64,000 bases of DNA from JACKEQ01 sp041389565 (GTDB lineage Bacteria; Myxococcota_A; UBA796; GCA-2862545), in NCBI GenBank assembly GCA_041389565.1, contig JAWKRP010000009.1:1-64000 (forward strand). The letters are read 5' to 3'. Positions 16,595 to 25,249 of the stretch are shown here, piece after piece. Position numbers and translations under genes: made by a program. Below the pieces are notes generated by a model. That model ran no database searches. It saw only the letters and a program-made list of their open reading frames with translations, and had not been told where the DNA came from. The number at the start of each line of letters is the position of its first letter. Positions within the stretch are counted from its first letter, which is position 1.

Positions 16595-18055
16595 GTGAGC
16601 ACGTCAGGCCCGCAGCAGTTCGGCGACTATCACCTGCTGGAGAAGATCGCGACCGGCGGCATGGCCGAGGTCTGGCGCGCTCGTGCGTACGGGCTCGCGG
16701 GATTCGAGAAGATCCTCGTCATCAAGAAGGTGCTCGACTCGCTCGCGAGCGACGACGAGTTCATCAAGCTGTTCATCGACGAGGCCCGCATCGCGGTGCA
16801 GCTCCTGCACGTGAACATCGTGCAGGTCTTCGACCTCGGCGAGGTGAACGGCCACTACTACATGGCGATGGAGTACGTGCACGGGCAGGATCTCGCCCGG
16901 CTCGTCGCCCGGTCGCGGAACCTCGGCGCGTTCCCGATCCCGCTCACGCTGTTCATCATCTCCGAGGTGCTCAAGGCGCTGAGCTTCGCCCATGCCCGCA
17001 CCGACGAAGAGGGCACGCCCCTCCACATCGTCCACTGCGACATCTCGCCCCAGAACGTGCTCGTCAGCTACTCGGGCGAGGTCAAGATCACCGACTTCGG
17101 CATCAGCCGCGCCGCTTTCCAGGCGAAGAACCTGCACGAGGTCATCCGCGGGAAGTACGCCTACATGGCGCCCGAGCAGGTCGACGGGAAAGCGCTCGAC
17201 GGCCGCACCGACCTGTTCTCGCTCGGCGTCGTGTTCTTCGAGCTCCTCACGGGTCGCCGGCTGTTCAAGGCGAAGACGCGCGACGAGACCATCGCGCGCG
17301 TGCGCCGCGCCGACGTGCCGTCTCCGCGCACCTACCGTCCCGAGATCAGCGAGGATCTCGAGGCCATCGTGCTGAAGAGCCTGCGGGCCCTCCCCGACGA
17401 CCGCTACGACAACGCGGGGGAGATGCTCGAAGCCATCGGTGTGCTGATGGTCCAGGAAGGGCACCGGGCCACGAACAACGACCTCGCGGCGTTCGTGCGG
17501 AACGTCATCGAGACGGCCGGGAAGCCGCAGCCCAAGCGCACCGCGGAGTCCCGCACGGCCCCGCAGGCCGTCGTGGTGCTCGCGGTCGAAGCCGCGCCGC
17601 CGCCCCGGTCGCTGGCCGCGCCGAAGGCCTCGCTCGCCGCGCTCGCGCAGGAGTGGGCGGGCATCGTCACCGAAGCGGGGGGCGAGATCTGGGAGCGCGA
17701 GAACACGAGCATGCTCGTGTGCTGGCTCGCGGAAGACATGCGCACGGCGCTCGCCGATGCCGTGAAGTGCACGCTCGCGCTCAAAGACGTGAGCACCCGT
17801 GCGGGCTATCGCCTGAGCGCCGGCGTCGCGCCCGGAGTCGCGCGGATCGACGGCACCTCCCGCCGGCCGGGCGAGGGGTGGGAGCTCGCAGGCCCGTTCT
17901 ACCTGGCGCGCTGGATGATGAACCTCTCGGCACACCGCGGTCGTCCGCTGCTCACCGAGGTCGGCGCGAAGGCCGTGGGCCAGATGCCCACCAACCTGCT
18001 CGGGCGCATCTCGATCCTCGGCAACCGCTACATCAACCTCTACGAGGTCGGTTGA
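16595..18055 (+). CDS. Ser/Thr protein kinase with C-terminal cyclase-like domain
   Basis: 486 residues. A Hanks-type kinase fills residues 8-290, with the glycine loop IATGGMAEV, K44 (LVIKK), E63 (IDEAR), HCDISPQN catalytic loop (147-154), DFG (167-169), APE (192-194) and DLFSLG. HCD instead of HRD and the SPQN loop are typical of myxobacterial kinases; all catalytic residues are present, so it should be active. After a Pro/Lys linker, residues 345-486 resemble a class III nucleotide-cyclase homology domain (LAALAQEWAGIVTEAGGE, RLSAGVAPGVARIDG, WELAGPFYLARWMMNLS). The metal-binding aspartates are not evident, so it may only bind or dimerise. GTG start at 16595 after GGGGGA. A GGGGTACGAT box lies 23 bases upstream. 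Confidence 0.9.
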   Translation: MSTSGPQQFGDYHLLEKIATGGMAEVWRARAYGLAGFEKILVIKKVLDSLASDDEFIKLFIDEARIAVQLLHVNIVQVFDLGEVNGHYYMAMEYVHGQDLARLVARSRNLGAFPIPLTLFIISEVLKALSFAHARTDEEGTPLHIVHCDISPQNVLVSYSGEVKITDFGISRAAFQAKNLHEVIRGKYAYMAPEQVDGKALDGRTDLFSLGVVFFELLTGRRLFKAKTRDETIARVRRADVPSPRTYRPEISEDLEAIVLKSLRALPDDRYDNAGEMLEAIGVLMVQEGHRATNNDLAAFVRNVIETAGKPQPKRTAESRTAPQAVVVLAVEAAPPPRSLAAPKASLAALAQEWAGIVTEAGGEIWERENTSMLVCWLAEDMRTALADAVKCTLALKDVSTRAGYRLSAGVAPGVARIDGTSRRPGEGWELAGPFYLARWMMNLSAHRGRPLLTEVGAKAVGQMPTNLLGRISILGNRYINLYEVG

Positions 18056-18639
18056 TGTCGCTTCGAGACCAGCTCCTGAAGTCGGGGCTCGTGTCGAAGA
18101 AGGATGCTCGCCGGGTCGATCAGCAGGTCCGCCAGGAGAAGCGGATCGAGCAGAGCCAGCGCAAGAAGAAGAAACACCTCGAGCGTGAGGCGGCCGCCGC
18201 GGCCGAGGCCCGAAAGGCGGCCGAGCTCGAGACGCTGCGCTCGGAGCGCCGCGAGCGCGAAGCCGCGAAAGACCGGTACGAGCAGGCACTTCGCGTGCGG
18301 AACCTGCTGCTCGGGAATCGCGTGAAGAACCGCGGCAACCATCGATTCTACTTCAAGGGTCGGGATGGGAAGACTGTCCGGAGCCTCGAGGTCCAGCCCG
18401 GAGTCGCGAAGGAGCTCGCCAACGGGCGCATGGCCGTGGCCCTCCTCGATCATGGAACGCGTGAGGAGTACGTGCTGATCGGGCACGACGCCGCGTCGCG
18501 CATCGCCGAGCTCGACCCCACGGTGCTGCTGCACTTCACGCCCGGCCCGCACACGCCCGATCCCGCCGATGCCCTGCTCGAGCGCGACTGGGAGACCTCG
18601 CTGCGGCCTCACCGGGTGCGCGAGGCTACGGCAGGCTGA
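18055..18639 (+). CDS. DUF2058 family protein
   Basis: 194 residues. The N-terminus MSLRDQLLKSGLVSKKDAR followed by a long Lys/Arg/Glu/Ala-rich helix (residues 20-85) and a small C-terminal globular part (RFYFKGRDGKTVRSLEV) is the DUF2058 (E. coli YaiL) pattern. Members are described as nucleoprotein- or polysome-associated; the molecular function is unknown. The ATG overlaps the kinase stop by one base, so the two are co-translated. This coupling could mean that the basic protein is a kinase substrate, but nothing in the sequence proves it. The end overlaps the converging beta-propeller gene by 14 bases. Confidence 0.82.
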   Translation: MSLRDQLLKSGLVSKKDARRVDQQVRQEKRIEQSQRKKKKHLEREAAAAAEARKAAELETLRSERREREAAKDRYEQALRVRNLLLGNRVKNRGNHRFYFKGRDGKTVRSLEVQPGVAKELANGRMAVALLDHGTREEYVLIGHDAASRIAELDPTVLLHFTPGPHTPDPADALLERDWETSLRPHRVREATAG

Positions 18640-19732
18640 GCTCGGTGGTGTAGAGGCGCCGGAAGTCGCGCTTCAGCCCGTCTCGCTGGCCCTGCGCGCA
18701 CCACGCCACACGCACGCCGGTCTCCGTGCGGACGACGGCGAGGTCGCGGTTCCCGACGGTGTCGAGCGGGAGGTTCGAGCGCTCCCCGGCGACAGTGACG
18801 CGCACCACGGGGTCGAACGCGTCGTCCTCGTCGGCCACCGCGAGCAGCGAGACCTCGTCGAGCCAGGCGGGACCGTGGGAATCGACGATGACGGCATCGA
18901 GCAGGCGACGCGGGGTGCTGCCGGGCTTCACGTCCATCACGTAGAGCGAGAACTGCTCGGACCCGGGGGCATTGGCGTAGTACGCGATGCGGTGGCCGTC
19001 GGGCGAGAACCTCGGGTGCAGCTGGCTGCCCTTGGCGTTCGTGAGCTGGACGGGCGCCCCGTCGAGGGTGGGGAGCCACCACAGGTTGTCGCCGGACGTG
19101 CCGTGCGCGACGAACGCGAGGCCCTTGCTGTCGGGCGACCACGTGGCGTGGAGCTCGGAGGCCCGCGGGATCGACGTGAGCTGCCGAGGGGGCTCCTCGA
19201 TCTTCGCGACGTCGATGAGGTAGAGGTCGCCGTCGCCCGACCGCGCGCTCGCGAACACGATGTACCCGCCGTCGGGAGACCACGCCGCGCCGCCATCGGC
19301 GCCCGGAGACCGCACGATTGCGGCGGTCCCGACGTACAGATCGTAGTCGTCTTCGAGGTTCGTCGCGCTGTACACGAAGGCGTTCAGGTAGCGCGGAGCC
19401 CACGCCAGCTCGTGCGCGACCCCCTCGTGCCCCGTGCCCTCGAACCCCTTGGAGAACGACGAGCGCGCCCGCACCGGCGGCTCGACCCGCTGACCGGCCC
19501 CCTTCGGGGTGCCGACGTACAGGTGCAGCACCTTCCGGTCGTGGAAGTTCGCTTCCCACGCGAGCTGCGTGCCGTCTTCCGAGAAGCTCGGGCTCTGGAG
19601 GTGCGCGCCCTCGACGTGGGCGATCTCGCGGACCTCGAGGGCCTCAGCGGGCCCACACCACAGTGCCGAGCACACGAAGCCCGCCCAGCAGGAACGGCTG
19701 GTCCACGTCGTCGATGGTGAACGGAATCTCAT
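18626..19732 (-). CDS. Secreted TolB-like beta-propeller protein
   Basis: 368 residues with a plausible signal peptide (SCWAGFVCSALWCGPAEA) and at least five WD40/TolB-type blades, recognised by repeats such as SPSFSEDGTQLAWEA, AAWSPDGGYIVFAS, ATWSPDSKGLAFVA and PRFSPDGHRIAYYA. Such propellers act as periplasmic binding platforms. I chose the ATG at 19732, which leaves an 89-base overlap with the upstream gene, unusual even here. The GTG at 19675 would cut that to 32 bases but shortens the signal peptide too much. It is the last gene of the long minus-strand operon that starts at 29474, placing it with a peptide-type ABC importer and an outer-membrane-like protein. Confidence 0.78.
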   Translation of the reverse strand: MRFRSPSTTWTSRSCWAGFVCSALWCGPAEALEVREIAHVEGAHLQSPSFSEDGTQLAWEANFHDRKVLHLYVGTPKGAGQRVEPPVRARSSFSKGFEGTGHEGVAHELAWAPRYLNAFVYSATNLEDDYDLYVGTAAIVRSPGADGGAAWSPDGGYIVFASARSGDGDLYLIDVAKIEEPPRQLTSIPRASELHATWSPDSKGLAFVAHGTSGDNLWWLPTLDGAPVQLTNAKGSQLHPRFSPDGHRIAYYANAPGSEQFSLYVMDVKPGSTPRRLLDAVIVDSHGPAWLDEVSLLAVADEDDAFDPVVRVTVAGERSNLPLDTVGNRDLAVVRTETGVRVAWCAQGQRDGLKRDFRRLYTTELSLP

Positions 19733-20819
19733 CGGGTCCCATCCTCGCACTGCCGGAGCCCGGTCGTCGACCGACCGCAGCCTCTCCGATCAGCCTGACC
19801 CCCCAGCCGATCGCGGTCGTCCGCCTTCGGTCGAGCACGACCGCCGAGAGCTCGAGCCCGGGGACGACCGCCAGGCTGTTCGGGTACGCCCACACGGTCG
19901 GCGTGACGCCTTGCGCGCAGGCCACGCCGGACGCCGGGCCGGTGCACGGCAGCCCGAGCCCCGCGATGCGGGCGACCCGCCCGGAGAGGGCCGCCCGGAT
20001 GGCCGCATCGCGGAATCGCACCGCTTCGACGCCCACGCGGAAGGCTGCGCCGAGGTCGGTGGCCGATCGGAACCCGTCGGGGGTGCTCAGCGGGCGCGTG
20101 GTCCAGTCGCCGGCGAGCCCCAGCACCCACGGGCCGACGGGCTGCGTGACCCCGATGCGGCCGGCTGGACCCGGAAGGTGCCCGCGAGCGGCCGGACCCG
20201 CCCAGAGCCCCACGCCGAGGGACGCTTCGAGCTCCGTCACCTGGAGCGCTTCGGGTGCGGCGCCGCGGACGGGGATGCGCGCGCGCGTCGTCTCGTGAGG
20301 GCGGACCTCGACGTCGCGATCGTTGATCCGGTACGTGCCCACGGGCAGTCCGAACTCGATGGGCAGGGTCGCGGGCTCCGCGAGCCTACCGCCCAGATCC
20401 TTCAGGTAGAGCTTGAGGTCGGGGTCGAGGATCAGCGTCTGAAGCTCGATCTCGACCGCCGACTGCACGCCGTCGAAGCGCGTGCGGACCTGGACGAGCC
20501 CGAACTGGTCGCGCAGCCATGCGCTGAACCCGGCGGCGAGCTCGAGCTCCTCGTCGGTGCGGCTGTTGGAGTGCGCGCGGTCTGCGGCCTGCATGGCGCC
20601 CTCGATGTCGCCCAGTCGGTAGCGGATCTCGGACAGGAGGTACCAGGCGGACCCGTCGAGCCGACCGTTCTCGTCGGCCAGCGCCAGCTCCAGCTCAGCT
20701 GCGGCGTCGGCGTACCAGCCCTTGCGCACGAAGAACCGCGCCTGGTCGACATGACCCCGGTAGTCGGCCTCCGAGGGCGACTGCTGCGCGAGCGCGAGCC
20801 CCAGGAACAGCGCGATCAT
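19644..20819 (-). CDS. TPR protein with probable outer-membrane barrel
   Basis: 391 residues: signal peptide (MIALFLGLALAQQ), then about 85 residues of TPR-like helices (QARFFVRKGWYADAAAELEL, LLSEIRYRLGDIEGAMQAAD). A beta-rich spacer (120-195) follows, then a strand-rich C-terminal half (VTELEASLGVGLWAG, WVLGLAGDWTTRP, GVGVRLIGEAAVG-like strands, ending LRVLGTVVWAR) that looks like a barrel. Proteins with this order are often periplasmic/outer-membrane assembly or secretion factors. The exact role is not recognisable. The ATG overlaps the ABC ATPase stop by 4 bases. Confidence 0.7.
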   Translation of the reverse strand: MIALFLGLALAQQSPSEADYRGHVDQARFFVRKGWYADAAAELELALADENGRLDGSAWYLLSEIRYRLGDIEGAMQAADRAHSNSRTDEELELAAGFSAWLRDQFGLVQVRTRFDGVQSAVEIELQTLILDPDLKLYLKDLGGRLAEPATLPIEFGLPVGTYRINDRDVEVRPHETTRARIPVRGAAPEALQVTELEASLGVGLWAGPAARGHLPGPAGRIGVTQPVGPWVLGLAGDWTTRPLSTPDGFRSATDLGAAFRVGVEAVRFRDAAIRAALSGRVARIAGLGLPCTGPASGVACAQGVTPTVWAYPNSLAVVPGLELSAVVLDRRRTTAIGWGVRLIGEAAVGRRPGSGSARMGPDEIPFTIDDVDQPFLLGGLRVLGTVVWAR

Positions 20820-22060
20820 GCGAGCCGCCCGGCGTCGATGCGGATCACCCGGTGGGCCGTGGCCTCGGCGAAAGCGGCGTCGTGCGTGATGTACAGGATG
20901 CCGCCCTCCGGTCCGACGGAGTCGAACAGCACGCGGGCCACGGGGCCACGCAGCGGCGCGTCGAGCGCGGCGACCGGCTCGTCGGCCACGAGCAGCGCGG
21001 GCTTCGCGAGCCGCACCCGCGCGAGAGACGCACGGCGGAGCTCTCCGCCGGACAGGGTCTGAGGCAGCGCGTCGGCCCGCTCGGCGAGCCCGACGGATGC
21101 CAGGCTCTCGTCCACGGCTTCCGGCGGACGCCCATGGAGCCGCGCCGACCTGGCCAACAGCGCCCGGAGCGGGAGATCGTCGACCAGCAGGGCCCTCGGG
21201 TCCTGCGTGAGGAGCTGGCTGCGCCGGCCGGGCACGGGGGGCTCGCCACACACCCTCACGGTTCCGGCGTCCGGGGTGCGTAGCCCGACGGCCAGGGCCG
21301 CGAGCGTGCTCTTCCCGCTGCCCGAAGGACCGAGGAGCGCGACCCGCTCACCCGCGTGCACCGTGAGATCCACGCCGTGCACCACGGGAGTCGCCCGCAT
21401 CCACGAGCGGTATGCGAAGCGCACCTGCGACAGCTCCAGCACCGGCGCACCCGGAGTCGTGGGGCGGCGCTCGAACGGAGGGTCGGCGGGGCGCTCGAAC
21501 GGCACCATCCGGCCCGCGCGGAGCGCCAGGCACCGGTGAGCGAGCCGCTCGGCCGCAGCCAGGTCGTGGGTGATCCACAGCACGCCCACGCCGGAGTCGG
21601 CCAGCTCGCGGAGCCGGGCCTGGAGGTGGTGGCGCAGATCCGCGTCGACCCCGGAGCTCGGCTCGTCGGCGACCAGGAACGGCCGCCCGAGCCCGACGGC
21701 CCGTGCGAGCGCGACCCGCTTCGCCATGCCGCCCGACAGCTGGTGGGGGAACGCGCCCTCGAGGCCGGCGAGCCCGACCTGCCCGAGGGCTTCGGAGCTC
21801 GCCTGGGCGCCCACGGTCCGCAGCGGATCCAGGGATCTGAGCCCGTCCTGCGGGAGCCACGCGGCCCCCCGTGCATCGACCGAACCGGCCGTTCGCCCGG
21901 GGATGGCGTCCAGGACGCCGAGCAGGGTCCGCGCGAGCACGGTCTTGCCGGACCCGCTCGGCCCGGTCAGCGCCACGAGCTCGCCCGGGCGGACCTCCAG
22001 CGACACCTGGTCGAGCAGGGTGCGCGCTCCGGCACGGACCGTCAGGTCGTCGACCCTCAA
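20816..22060 (-). CDS. Peptide-type ABC transporter, fused double ATPase
   Basis: 414 residues containing two complete ABC domains: the first with Walker A GPSGSGKT (33-40), signature LSGGMAKR and Walker B FLVADEPSS; the second with GPSGSGKST, LSGGELRR and LLVADEPVA. This is a DppD-DppF or OppD-OppF pair joined in one chain. The usual C-terminal Cys-rich (Fe-S) extension of OppD/DppD is missing. The TTG at 22060 overlaps the permease stop by 4 bases and is preceded by GGGAG; no better start exists in the frame. It powers the importer made of the two permeases and the binding protein encoded just upstream. The transported substrate could be a peptide, nickel or another small solute. Confidence 0.88.
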   Translation of the reverse strand: MRVDDLTVRAGARTLLDQVSLEVRPGELVALTGPSGSGKTVLARTLLGVLDAIPGRTAGSVDARGAAWLPQDGLRSLDPLRTVGAQASSEALGQVGLAGLEGAFPHQLSGGMAKRVALARAVGLGRPFLVADEPSSGVDADLRHHLQARLRELADSGVGVLWITHDLAAAERLAHRCLALRAGRMVPFERPADPPFERRPTTPGAPVLELSQVRFAYRSWMRATPVVHGVDLTVHAGERVALLGPSGSGKSTLAALAVGLRTPDAGTVRVCGEPPVPGRRSQLLTQDPRALLVDDLPLRALLARSARLHGRPPEAVDESLASVGLAERADALPQTLSGGELRRASLARVRLAKPALLVADEPVAALDAPLRGPVARVLFDSVGPEGGILYITHDAAFAEATAHRVIRIDAGRLA

Positions 22061-22851
22061 GCCCGGTCTCCCGCGGCCACCGTGGCGAGCCAGCACGTCA
22101 GCCAGAGGGTCGCAGCCGGCGCCAGGCGCGCGACGAGCGCCAGATCCGTGCGACCCCAGTCGAAGACCACGGCATTCCCCCAGGAGGGCAGGGGCTCGCC
22201 CACCGTGAACCCGAGGTACGCGAGGGTCGCCTCGAGCGCGGCCACGAAGCCGAACAGGCCCAGCGTCTGGCGTACGAGCGCGGGCCCGCACTCCCAGAAC
22301 ACGAGGCGTTCCCACAGCACGACCCGGGGCGGCACACCGTGCGCGAGCTCGGCCAGGATGGTGGGATCCTGACGCCAGGGCGCGATCCGCGCATCGAGCA
22401 CGGCCACGACACCCGGCAGGAACGCGATGCCTGCGGCCACGCCGAGCACGGCCTGCGACCGGCCGTAGACCGACAGCGCCAGCAGCACCCACACGAAGCT
22501 CGGGATTGCGGCGATGACGCCCACCAGGCCTCCGAACGCGCCGCGCACGACGCCGCCCGTCCAGCTCGACCAGGCCGCGGCGGCCGCACCGAGCCCCCCG
22601 ATCAGCGCGGCCCACGCGAACGGGATGGCGACCGCACCGGCCCCCCCGATCAGCCGGATCAGCACGTTGCGGCCGAGGTGATCGCGACCCAGCGGCGCCT
22701 GCAGCGACACCCCCGACAGGGTGGTGGGGCCGCCCTCGACGAGCGGTGCCCCCAGGATCCCGACCACGAACACCGCCAACAGCACGGCCATCGCCACGCG
22801 CTCCCGGCGCCCGGTGTGCCGCATCAGGCGGGCCCATGCCGCGCGGAGCAT
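22057..22851 (-). CDS. Peptide-type ABC transporter permease (DppC-like)
   Basis: 264 residues with about six transmembrane helices. The N-terminal loop PLGRDHLGRNVLIRLIGG is the hallmark of DppC/OppC permeases, and the coupling region around ILAELAHGVPPRVVLWERLV corresponds to the EAA loop that docks the ATPase. It forms the channel with the preceding permease. The ATG at 22851 overlaps the upstream stop by one base; the GTG directly before it (22854) would give the ATGA-like 4-base overlap and adds one residue. Confidence 0.87.
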   Translation of the reverse strand: MLRAAWARLMRHTGRRERVAMAVLLAVFVVGILGAPLVEGGPTTLSGVSLQAPLGRDHLGRNVLIRLIGGAGAVAIPFAWAALIGGLGAAAAAWSSWTGGVVRGAFGGLVGVIAAIPSFVWVLLALSVYGRSQAVLGVAAGIAFLPGVVAVLDARIAPWRQDPTILAELAHGVPPRVVLWERLVFWECGPALVRQTLGLFGFVAALEATLAYLGFTVGEPLPSWGNAVVFDWGRTDLALVARLAPAATLWLTCWLATVAAGDRA

Positions 22852-23750
22852 CACAGCTCACGCTCCCGGGGGTCGAGCACGATGCGCAGCCCCTCCGACG
22901 CCAGGTTGGCGCTCGCGATCACGGCTGCGGCGAGCAGCGCCAGGGCCATCGCGAGCTCGAAGTCCCGCGCCATCGCGGCTTCCCAGAGCACCCAGCCCGC
23001 GCCGTTCACGAGGAACACGCGCTCGAGGATGACGCAGCCGCCGAGCAGGGCAGGGATCCGGCCGAGCACCGCGGGGAGCCCGAGCAGCACGGTGTGTCGC
23101 CAGCCCGGACCCTCCGTGCCGTGCACCCGCGCGACGGCCGCGAAGTCCGACCGCTCGAGCTGGGCGCGGGACCGGAGCACGTCGGTCTGCAGGTCGCCCG
23201 CGAGGTTCGACCCGAGTGCGAGCACGAACGCGGCGAGCCCCGTACGCACGGGGCTCTCGACGGACGGCAGCGCGAACCACGCGGGCCGCGCAATCCAGCC
23301 GGCCTGCAGGGCTTCCCAGGTGGCAGCGTTCACGCCGGAGACCACCAGGTGGGCGAGCAGGAACACGGGCAGCGCGCTGATCGCGACCATGAGCGAGCGC
23401 GAGCGACGGGGCAGCTGGCCGAGCGCGAGCAGCAGGGGGAACGCGAGGGCCAGCAGCACGGCCGTGCGCCCGAGAGGGCCGGCGATCACCTCGGTGACCG
23501 GCGCCCCCGGGCGGTAGGCGAAGCTCGTGCCGAGATCACCGGTGAGCACGCGACCGAGCCAGCTGAGAGCGCGCCCGGACACGGGTCGGTCGAGGCCCCA
23601 GTGTGCGCTCAGCACGTCTGCGACGGCCGGATCGGGCACGAGGTCTGCGGGGCTCCCGGGCGCGAGCTCGAGACCGACGAGCAGCAGGAGGGCTGCGCCG
23701 AGCAGGGTTCCGAGCGCGCGCGCGAGCTCTGCGAGCAACCGGGGGATCAC
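22851..23750 (-). CDS. Peptide-type ABC transporter permease (DppB-like)
   Basis: 299 residues, about six membrane helices. The N-terminal helix followed by ADLVPDPAVADVLSAHWGLD and GDLGTSFAYRPGAPVTEVI is the DppB/OppB pattern (ending in the G-D-x-G-x-S segment). The coupling loop (FAAVARVHGTEGPGWRH) and the ILERVFLVNGAGWVLWEA segment agree. GTG start overlaps the binding-protein stop by 4 bases. It pairs with the DppC-like protein encoded downstream. Confidence 0.87.
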   Translation of the reverse strand: MIPRLLAELARALGTLLGAALLLLVGLELAPGSPADLVPDPAVADVLSAHWGLDRPVSGRALSWLGRVLTGDLGTSFAYRPGAPVTEVIAGPLGRTAVLLALAFPLLLALGQLPRRSRSLMVAISALPVFLLAHLVVSGVNAATWEALQAGWIARPAWFALPSVESPVRTGLAAFVLALGSNLAGDLQTDVLRSRAQLERSDFAAVARVHGTEGPGWRHTVLLGLPAVLGRIPALLGGCVILERVFLVNGAGWVLWEAAMARDFELAMALALLAAAVIASANLASEGLRIVLDPREREL

Positions 23751-25240
23751 TCGAGCCGCCAGCCCTCCACCCACGTGAAGAAGTAGAACGGGTGCACGAC
23801 CACGTCCTTCACGCGGGCCGACATGGCCGCATACGAGTCGAGGGTGAACAGGAACACCATGGGCGCGTCGGCCGCGATCTTCGCGTGGGCCTCGCGCAGG
23901 CGGGCCTTCTTCTCCTGCGGATCGGTGGTGGTGCGCGCGGCGTCGAGCAGGGCGTCGACCTCGGGGCTCGCGTAGCTCGTGAAGTTCCGCCGACCGGTGC
24001 TGTGGAAGTGGTCGTACACGTCTTCGTTCCGGTCGAACGACCACTGCGACAGGATGAGGTCGAAGCTGCGGTCTCGCCAGACGCGGGCCTTCCACTCGGC
24101 GACCGGGAGGAACTCGGGCTCCACCCGCACACCGCGCGAGGACAGCTGCGACTGGAGGTTCACGACGACGTCCTGCGCGGTGTCCATGTTGGCGGGCACG
24201 GCGAGACGGAGCGTGAGCGACTGGCCTTCGGGGCCGAGCCACTCGCGCCCGTTGAACGTGAAGCCCGCTTCGTTGAGCAGGCGCGCGCCGCGGTCGGGGT
24301 CGTAGGCGACGGGCTTCACGTCGTGGTCGTAGAAGGGGCTGCTCGGCACGAACGGCCCGGACACGCGGTCTCCGGTGCCGATGGGCTTGAGGAGCCCGTC
24401 GACGTCGACCATCGCGGTGAGCGCCTGGCGCACGCGCACATCGGCCAGTCGCGGATTCTGGGTGTTGAGCCCGAGGTACCACCAGCTGTTGGTCTGGTAC
24501 GGGTAGAGGTCGATGCTCCGGTCGCTCTCGAGCACGGCGAGATCCCGCGGGAGCACCCGGACGAGGGCTTCGAGCGACTCGTAGAGCAGCAGCTTGGCCT
24601 GGTAGTTCTTGTCGGCGACCTCGCGCATCAGGATGCCCGACGGGCCCGCGGCTCCGACGCGCGACATCGCGATCGAGTTGTCGTCGTTGAACGAGTCGAC
24701 CTTGAACGGGCCGGCCCCGATGGGCTGCGTTCGGAAGGGGTCGGCGCGGTCGAGGGTGGTGCTCTTGAACCGGTGCGCCGGGAGGATCTTGAAGTGCAGC
24801 TTGTCTTCGGGCGCGATCTCGGGCGCTTCGAAGTCGAGCTGCAGGCTGTGGTCGTGCAGCGCGATGGCGCGCGAGATCCAGGCGACCCGGCTGGCTTCGG
24901 GAGAGGCCGTGCCCTCGGCCTTCATCGCTTCGATGGTGAACACCACGTCGCGGGCGGTGAGCGGCACGGCGTCGTGCCAGGTGAGGTCGCGGCGCATCGT
25001 GAGCTTCATCGACCGACGGTTGGGCGTGACCGTGAAGCTCTCGACGAGCAGGGGCTGGCTGCGCAGCTCGCGGTCGTCGGTGAACAGGCCCGCGAACACG
25101 AGCTCGTTGATGCGCGCTTCGGCCATCGTGGTCGCGAACACGGGGTTCACGAGCGCGGGGGCGCGATCCTCCGCGTACCGGAGGGGCTCGCTGGCGGCGG
25201 GAAGCGCGAGGAGCAGCAGCAGTGCGGCGGTGCGACGCAT
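23747..25240 (-). CDS. Extracellular solute-binding protein, family 5 (peptide/nickel type)
   Basis: 497 residues with a signal peptide (MRRTAALLLLLALPAAS) and the SBP_bac_5 fold: ALVNPVFATTMAEARINELVFAGL near 29-52, DLTWHDAVPLTARDVVFTIE near 84-103, IGAGPFKVDSF near 174 and DVRVRQALTAMVD near 267. No lipobox, so it is predicted to be free in the periplasm. It delivers the substrate to the adjacent permeases. The spacing of 9 bases after the lipoprotein gene and the 4-base overlap with the permease gene show a single operon. The ligand is not predictable; family members bind oligopeptides, nickel-chelates, or cell-wall peptides. Confidence 0.9.
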   Translation of the reverse strand: MRRTAALLLLLALPAASEPLRYAEDRAPALVNPVFATTMAEARINELVFAGLFTDDRELRSQPLLVESFTVTPNRRSMKLTMRRDLTWHDAVPLTARDVVFTIEAMKAEGTASPEASRVAWISRAIALHDHSLQLDFEAPEIAPEDKLHFKILPAHRFKSTTLDRADPFRTQPIGAGPFKVDSFNDDNSIAMSRVGAAGPSGILMREVADKNYQAKLLLYESLEALVRVLPRDLAVLESDRSIDLYPYQTNSWWYLGLNTQNPRLADVRVRQALTAMVDVDGLLKPIGTGDRVSGPFVPSSPFYDHDVKPVAYDPDRGARLLNEAGFTFNGREWLGPEGQSLTLRLAVPANMDTAQDVVVNLQSQLSSRGVRVEPEFLPVAEWKARVWRDRSFDLILSQWSFDRNEDVYDHFHSTGRRNFTSYASPEVDALLDAARTTTDPQEKKARLREAHAKIAADAPMVFLFTLDSYAAMSARVKDVVVHPFYFFTWVEGWRLE

Positions 25241-25249
25241 GGCGAGAGT

